DNA from: an uncultured bacterium
GTDB taxonomy: Bacteria; Patescibacteriota; Minisyncoccia; UBA6257; Colwellbacteraceae
DNA: 8,789 bases
NCBI GenBank assembly: GCA_913009745.1
Contig: CAJVWL010000014.1
Location: 1 to 8,789, forward strand
Direction: 5' to 3'
Both the position numbers and the translations under genes were made by a program. Of this stretch, positions 6,812 through 8,789 are shown one piece after another. The first letter of the stretch is position 1; every line of letters starts with the position of its first letter. The notes below the pieces were generated by a model. The model searched no databases. It saw only the letters and a list, made by a program, of their open reading frames with translations, and was not told where the DNA came from.

Positions 6812-6863
6812 CTGGAACCAATTGCTTAAGAGGCAACTGCTCTGCCAATTGAGCTATGGGCGG
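6791..6863 (-). tRNA. tRNA-Lys (anticodon CTT)
   Basis: The cloverleaf is complete: acceptor CCGCCCA/TGGGCGG with A73, D stem GCTC/GAGC, anticodon stem GTTGC/GCAAT with one G-U, loop CTCTTAA giving anticodon CTT, and T stem CCAGG/CCTGG around TTCGAGT. The three bases after the discriminator are CAA, so CCA is not encoded. Its 3' end is duplicated 170 bases downstream in the candidate tRNA-like RNA. Confidence 0.96.
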
Positions 6864-6870
6864 TTTGTTT

Positions 6871-6898
6871 ATTATCCCGCAACTACATTATATATCAA
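6871..6898 (-). promoter_or_regulatory. Candidate promoter of tRNA-Lys
   Basis: TTGATA, a 16-base spacer and GATAAT lie directly upstream, with the -10 ending 7 bases before the tRNA 5' end. A perfect TATAAT at 6887-6892 overlaps the spacer and is an alternative -10, but I see no good -35 for it. Either could drive tRNA-Lys, the candidate RNA and possibly cca. Confidence 0.45.
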
Positions 6899-6967
6899 TG
6901 TGCTTGCAGTAGGGGTTTTTATTTAGACCCACTTGAAGGGTTGGCTACTAACAAACAATGTGTAAAA

Positions 6968-7042
6968 TGGTGTCCCCGGAGGGACTCGAACCCCCAACAA
7001 CAGGTTCGAAGCCTGTCATGATATCCATTTCACCACGGGGAC
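6968..7042 (-). tRNA. tRNA-Arg (anticodon TCG), CCA encoded
   Basis: Acceptor GTCCCCG/CGGGGAC, D stem GTGA/TCAT with one G-U, anticodon stem ACAGG/CCTGT, loop CTTCGAA giving anticodon TCG, and T stem GGGGG/CCCTC around TTCGAGT. After discriminator A73 at 6971 the next three bases are CCA, so here the 3' end is genomically encoded, unlike in the Pro and Lys genes nearby. About 100 bases separate it from tRNA-Lys, which has its own likely promoter. Confidence 0.96.
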
Positions 7043-7054
7043 ATACACAACACC

Positions 7055-7082
7055 ACAATAGCAAACTCATATCTATTTTCAA
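7055..7082 (-). promoter_or_regulatory. Candidate promoter of tRNA-Arg
   Basis: TTGAAA and TATTGT are separated by 16 bases. The -10 ends about 12 bases before the tRNA-Arg 5' end, leaving a short leader. The spacing fits a sigma-70 type promoter; the -10 matches the consensus at four of six positions. Confidence 0.45.
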
Positions 7083-7121
7083 CAACATATAACAATAAAA
7101 CACAACACAACGTAGCATCTC

Positions 7122-7165
7122 ACTGCTTCATAGGGTGTTTCGCGCGAATCACCCTATGAAGCAGT
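7122..7165. repeat. 44-bp palindrome upstream of the ArsR-type gene (copy 1)
   Basis: The two halves match at 21 of 22 pairs; the only mismatch is T7138 against T7149, around a central TTCGCGCGAA. The inner 32 bases (7128-7159) match copy 2 at 7550-7581 with one difference. The outer arms differ between copies yet stay self-complementary (ACTGC/GCAGT here, CA/TG in copy 2). It ends 31 bases before the regulator's ATG and overlaps where a -35 would lie, so it is a candidate operator. No U-tract follows on either strand. Confidence 0.85.
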
Positions 7166-7173
7166 ATAGTAGA

Positions 7174-7179
7174 TATGAT
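7174..7179 (+). promoter_or_regulatory. Candidate -10 element of the ArsR-type gene
   Basis: TATGAT lies 17 bases before the ATG. A transcript starting about 7-10 bases downstream would have a very short leader, in keeping with the missing Shine-Dalgarno site. No clear -35 is seen; that position falls in the palindrome. Confidence 0.35.
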
Positions 7180-7196
7180 ATAGTAAAAATGTACAT

Positions 7197-7463
7197 ATGG
7201 AAATACAAAAATTAGAAAAAATACTGAAAGCCGTGGCAAATAGACGACGACTTGCAATCCTTAGTTATCTTAAAAAAGAAAGTGAGGCGTCTGTTTCAGA
7301 TATCTCCGGCACTATAAAACTCTCCTTCAAGTCAACATCACAGCATCTTCGTACGCTTGCCGCAGCAGGAATTATAGAAAGAAATCAGAAGGGTTATTTT
7401 GGATATTACCATCTTGTAAAAAATCAGCATCCTATTGTTCAAAACATTCTTTCACTTCTATAG
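7197..7463 (+). CDS. ArsR-type winged helix-turn-helix regulator
   Basis: The 88-residue protein is a single winged-helix DNA-binding domain. ALANxxRLxIL-like sequence at 12-22 begins the fold, VSDISGTIKLSFKSTSQHLRTL at 33-54 gives the helix-turn-helix with recognition helix near 43-56, and IIERNQKGYFGYYHL at 59-73 is the wing. It contains no cysteine, so the classic CxCxxC-type metal site is absent and the signal is unknown. Size is at the short end for the family. The ATG at 7197 has no Shine-Dalgarno sequence and may sit on a near-leaderless message. Long palindromes lie on both sides, the upstream one over the likely promoter, which suggests autoregulation. No obvious target operon shares its strand here. 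Confidence 0.85.
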   Translation: MEIQKLEKILKAVANRRRLAILSYLKKESEASVSDISGTIKLSFKSTSQHLRTLAAAGIIERNQKGYFGYYHLVKNQHPIVQNILSLL

Positions 7464-7547
7464 ATTTTTGCGCTAATTCCATTAAATTGAATGGTAATCA
7501 AATTAACTGATGGACTGCCAAGATTAAATAGCAAAATAATTCTCCGG

Positions 7548-7583
7548 CATCATAGGGTGATTCGCGCGAATCACCCTATGATG
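7548..7583. repeat. 36-bp perfect palindrome downstream of the ArsR-type gene (copy 2)
   Basis: A perfect 18-bp palindrome centred on TTCGCGCGAA. It lies in the 200-base gap between the convergent regulator gene and the hypothetical gene, 84 bases after the former's stop. It shares a 32-base core with copy 1. The strength of the stem would let it act as a two-way transcription barrier, but there is no U-tract on either side, so an intrinsic terminator is not supported. Apart from it I see nothing firm in this gap. Confidence 0.88.
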
Positions 7584-7663
7584 AAAAGAATAAAGTGAAT
7601 ATATAAAAGGATGCAACTCCCTAAATGATGACTCGTTTCCCTAGTTGTTGTGTTTTTCCAAAA

Positions 7664-8731
7664 CTATGCGGCAACTTCCTTGCCATTGTCTTTGCTTGAA
7701 CTGCTTTTTGCGTCTTCTCTTTCCCGTCTTTCTTTTTTTACGCGTTTTATATCGTCAACTCTTTTAATCTCCTGCCGTAATTTTATTGAGACGCCACGCA
7801 TTGCGTTCTCAAATCTTTCATCTCCCGTATCCCTAGTCCGCCTATAAGCTGCTTTGTGAAATTCTTCAAACACCCTCATTATATTCATTGCACTAAGGGT
7901 CTTTGGGTACAGCTCAACAAGGCCGTATGCTAGTCCATTAACTTTTTTATACGATTTATCATTGGCGTCTTTTCCCTCAACCATTGACACACCCCAGTCT
8001 GCGAGTATCTTCAACGCTTCTGCATTGCGAATACTTGCCTTACCCTTTGTTTTTTCTCCTTGTTCTTCTTTAATGTAGTCTGATTCGCTTTTACCCATTT
8101 CTCTCAGCGCCTTACCGGCAGCCAATCCAAGGCCAACGCCTTTGATTTTTAATACTGTTCCAATACTCATTTCGTCCACTGAATCATCCTCGTTCTCAGG
8201 GCTATTTGCTACCGTTTTATCAGTAGACTCAGTTTTAGTTTGCTTTGAACTATTATCACTATCCTCACCTAGACTCGCTCTCCATTTAATATAGCTATCC
8301 AACTCAGGCACAACCTCCATATATTCTCCTAATTCAAAGGCGACGCCGGTAAGCTCCTCGTCCAGTTCTCCCGCATCTGCTCTTTTTATCAAAAGCTCCA
8401 CTAAATCTATAAATGTTTTGGCGGCATTTATTCTGTTTTCTTCTTTATTTTTGTCATCAACGCCCGGGGGATTTTCATACACAGCTAACGCATGGCTAGC
8501 CCATGTCTCCCATGCAACGGCAGAAGGGGCCTCTTTCTCAAAAAGGTATTGTGTTTGTATTTTATTGTTTTTAATAACCGGGGTTTCCATGCCGGTGGAC
8601 TTGAGGTTATCGTGAATTTCCTTCTTTAAGATATTGTCTGGAGATGATTGAATTTTCTCAAAATCCTCCTCAGCGAGAAGGAGATTCTCTTCCGGTTCCT
8701 GTTCTAGTTTAAATGATTCTACTTTTGTCAT
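7664..8731 (-). CDS. Hypothetical charged soluble protein, start uncertain
   Basis: I do not recognise this 355-residue protein. It has no signal peptide, membrane segment or cysteine. Three zones are visible: an acidic, largely helical N-terminal half (about 1-153, with a Trp-containing AVAWETWASHALAVY stretch at 71-85), a low-complexity Ser/Asp/Glu/Thr/Asn linker (about 154-187), and a second helical domain (about 188-325). A Lys/Arg/Glu-rich tail ending in a serine run follows. The linker implies two separate folded parts. The frame stays open into the adapter, and a GTG at 8755 is pure adapter. The ATG at 8731 is the first genomic start, with only nine genomic bases before it and no Shine-Dalgarno sequence, so the protein may be longer. 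It converges on the ArsR-type gene. A scaffold or nucleic-acid-binding role is only a guess from charge. Confidence 0.65.
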   Translation of the reverse strand: MTKVESFKLEQEPEENLLLAEEDFEKIQSSPDNILKKEIHDNLKSTGMETPVIKNNKIQTQYLFEKEAPSAVAWETWASHALAVYENPPGVDDKNKEENRINAAKTFIDLVELLIKRADAGELDEELTGVAFELGEYMEVVPELDSYIKWRASLGEDSDNSSKQTKTESTDKTVANSPENEDDSVDEMSIGTVLKIKGVGLGLAAGKALREMGKSESDYIKEEQGEKTKGKASIRNAEALKILADWGVSMVEGKDANDKSYKKVNGLAYGLVELYPKTLSAMNIMRVFEEFHKAAYRRTRDTGDERFENAMRGVSIKLRQEIKRVDDIKRVKKERREREDAKSSSSKDNGKEVAA

Positions 8732-8740
8732 ATTAAATAT

Positions 8741-8789
8741 AGATCGGAAGAGCACACGTCTGAACTCCAGTCACATTCCTTTATCTCGT
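8741..8789 (+). other. Illumina adapter and index sequence (assembly artefact)
   Basis: From 8741 the sequence is the standard Illumina read-1 3' adapter, beginning AGATCGGAAGAGCACACGTC. It is followed by an index-slot sequence at 8775-8782 and the first bases of the constant region (ATCTCGT). This is library construct, not genome. Genomic sequence ends at about 8740, and coding calls reaching past that point are false. Confidence 0.98.

Noticed and set aside
7122..7583. CRISPR array or intrinsic terminators for the palindromes
   Set aside because: Only two copies about 400 bases apart enclose a gene, so it is not an array. No U-tract follows either palindrome on either strand.
7606..7710. 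Tiny plus-strand frames after the second palindrome
   Set aside because: A 5-codon frame and a 24-codon frame show no conserved features and run into the antisense of the hypothetical gene.
8732..8755. GTG start at 8755 for the hypothetical protein
   Set aside because: That codon and most of the following residues are encoded by Illumina adapter.

Overview
The window looks like one end of a metagenome-assembled bacterial contig, about 43% G+C by eye. The last 49 bases are Illumina adapter and index, not genome. A member of the Candidate Phyla Radiation (Patescibacteria) is my best guess. This is inference from a short NAD kinase of an unusual type, mostly absent Shine-Dalgarno sites, tight gene packing and a large unrecognised hydrophilic protein. 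Nothing here fixes the lineage.

Left part (12-4936, minus strand): a compact four-gene run, probably one operon read from right to left. It starts with a PAP2-family lipid phosphatase fused to an LssY C-terminal domain. Next come an MprF-like phosphatidylglycerol aminoacyltransferase (membrane domain plus DUF2156 catalytic domain), a separate flippase-type membrane protein (LPG_synthase_TM family) and a short NAD kinase. Gaps are only 2, 7 and 8 bases. The two middle genes together carry the parts found in a single MprF protein, so the run reads as a split lipid-aminoacylation and translocation module with a lipid phosphatase ahead of it.

Middle part (4985-7042, minus strand): an RNA-maturation neighbourhood. 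A CCA-adding tRNA nucleotidyltransferase gene lies between tRNA-Pro(CGG) on its downstream side and tRNA-Lys(CTT) and tRNA-Arg(TCG) on its upstream side. The Pro and Lys genes do not encode CCA; the Arg gene does. Between tRNA-Lys and cca lies a 136-nt stretch that looks like an undescribed structured RNA. It has a 7-8 bp tRNA-like acceptor stem, a 3' end identical over 22 nt to that of tRNA-Lys, two GNRA-capped hairpins and a four-tract G-quadruplex motif. It lacks a recognisable anticodon arm or a tmRNA tag frame.

Right part (7043-8740): a small ArsR-type winged-helix regulator on the plus strand lies between two long, near-identical palindromes sharing a 32-nt core. One sits over its likely promoter and the other downstream of its stop. 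Convergent to it is a 355-residue charged soluble protein that I cannot assign. Its 5' end lies next to the adapter, so its true start is uncertain.
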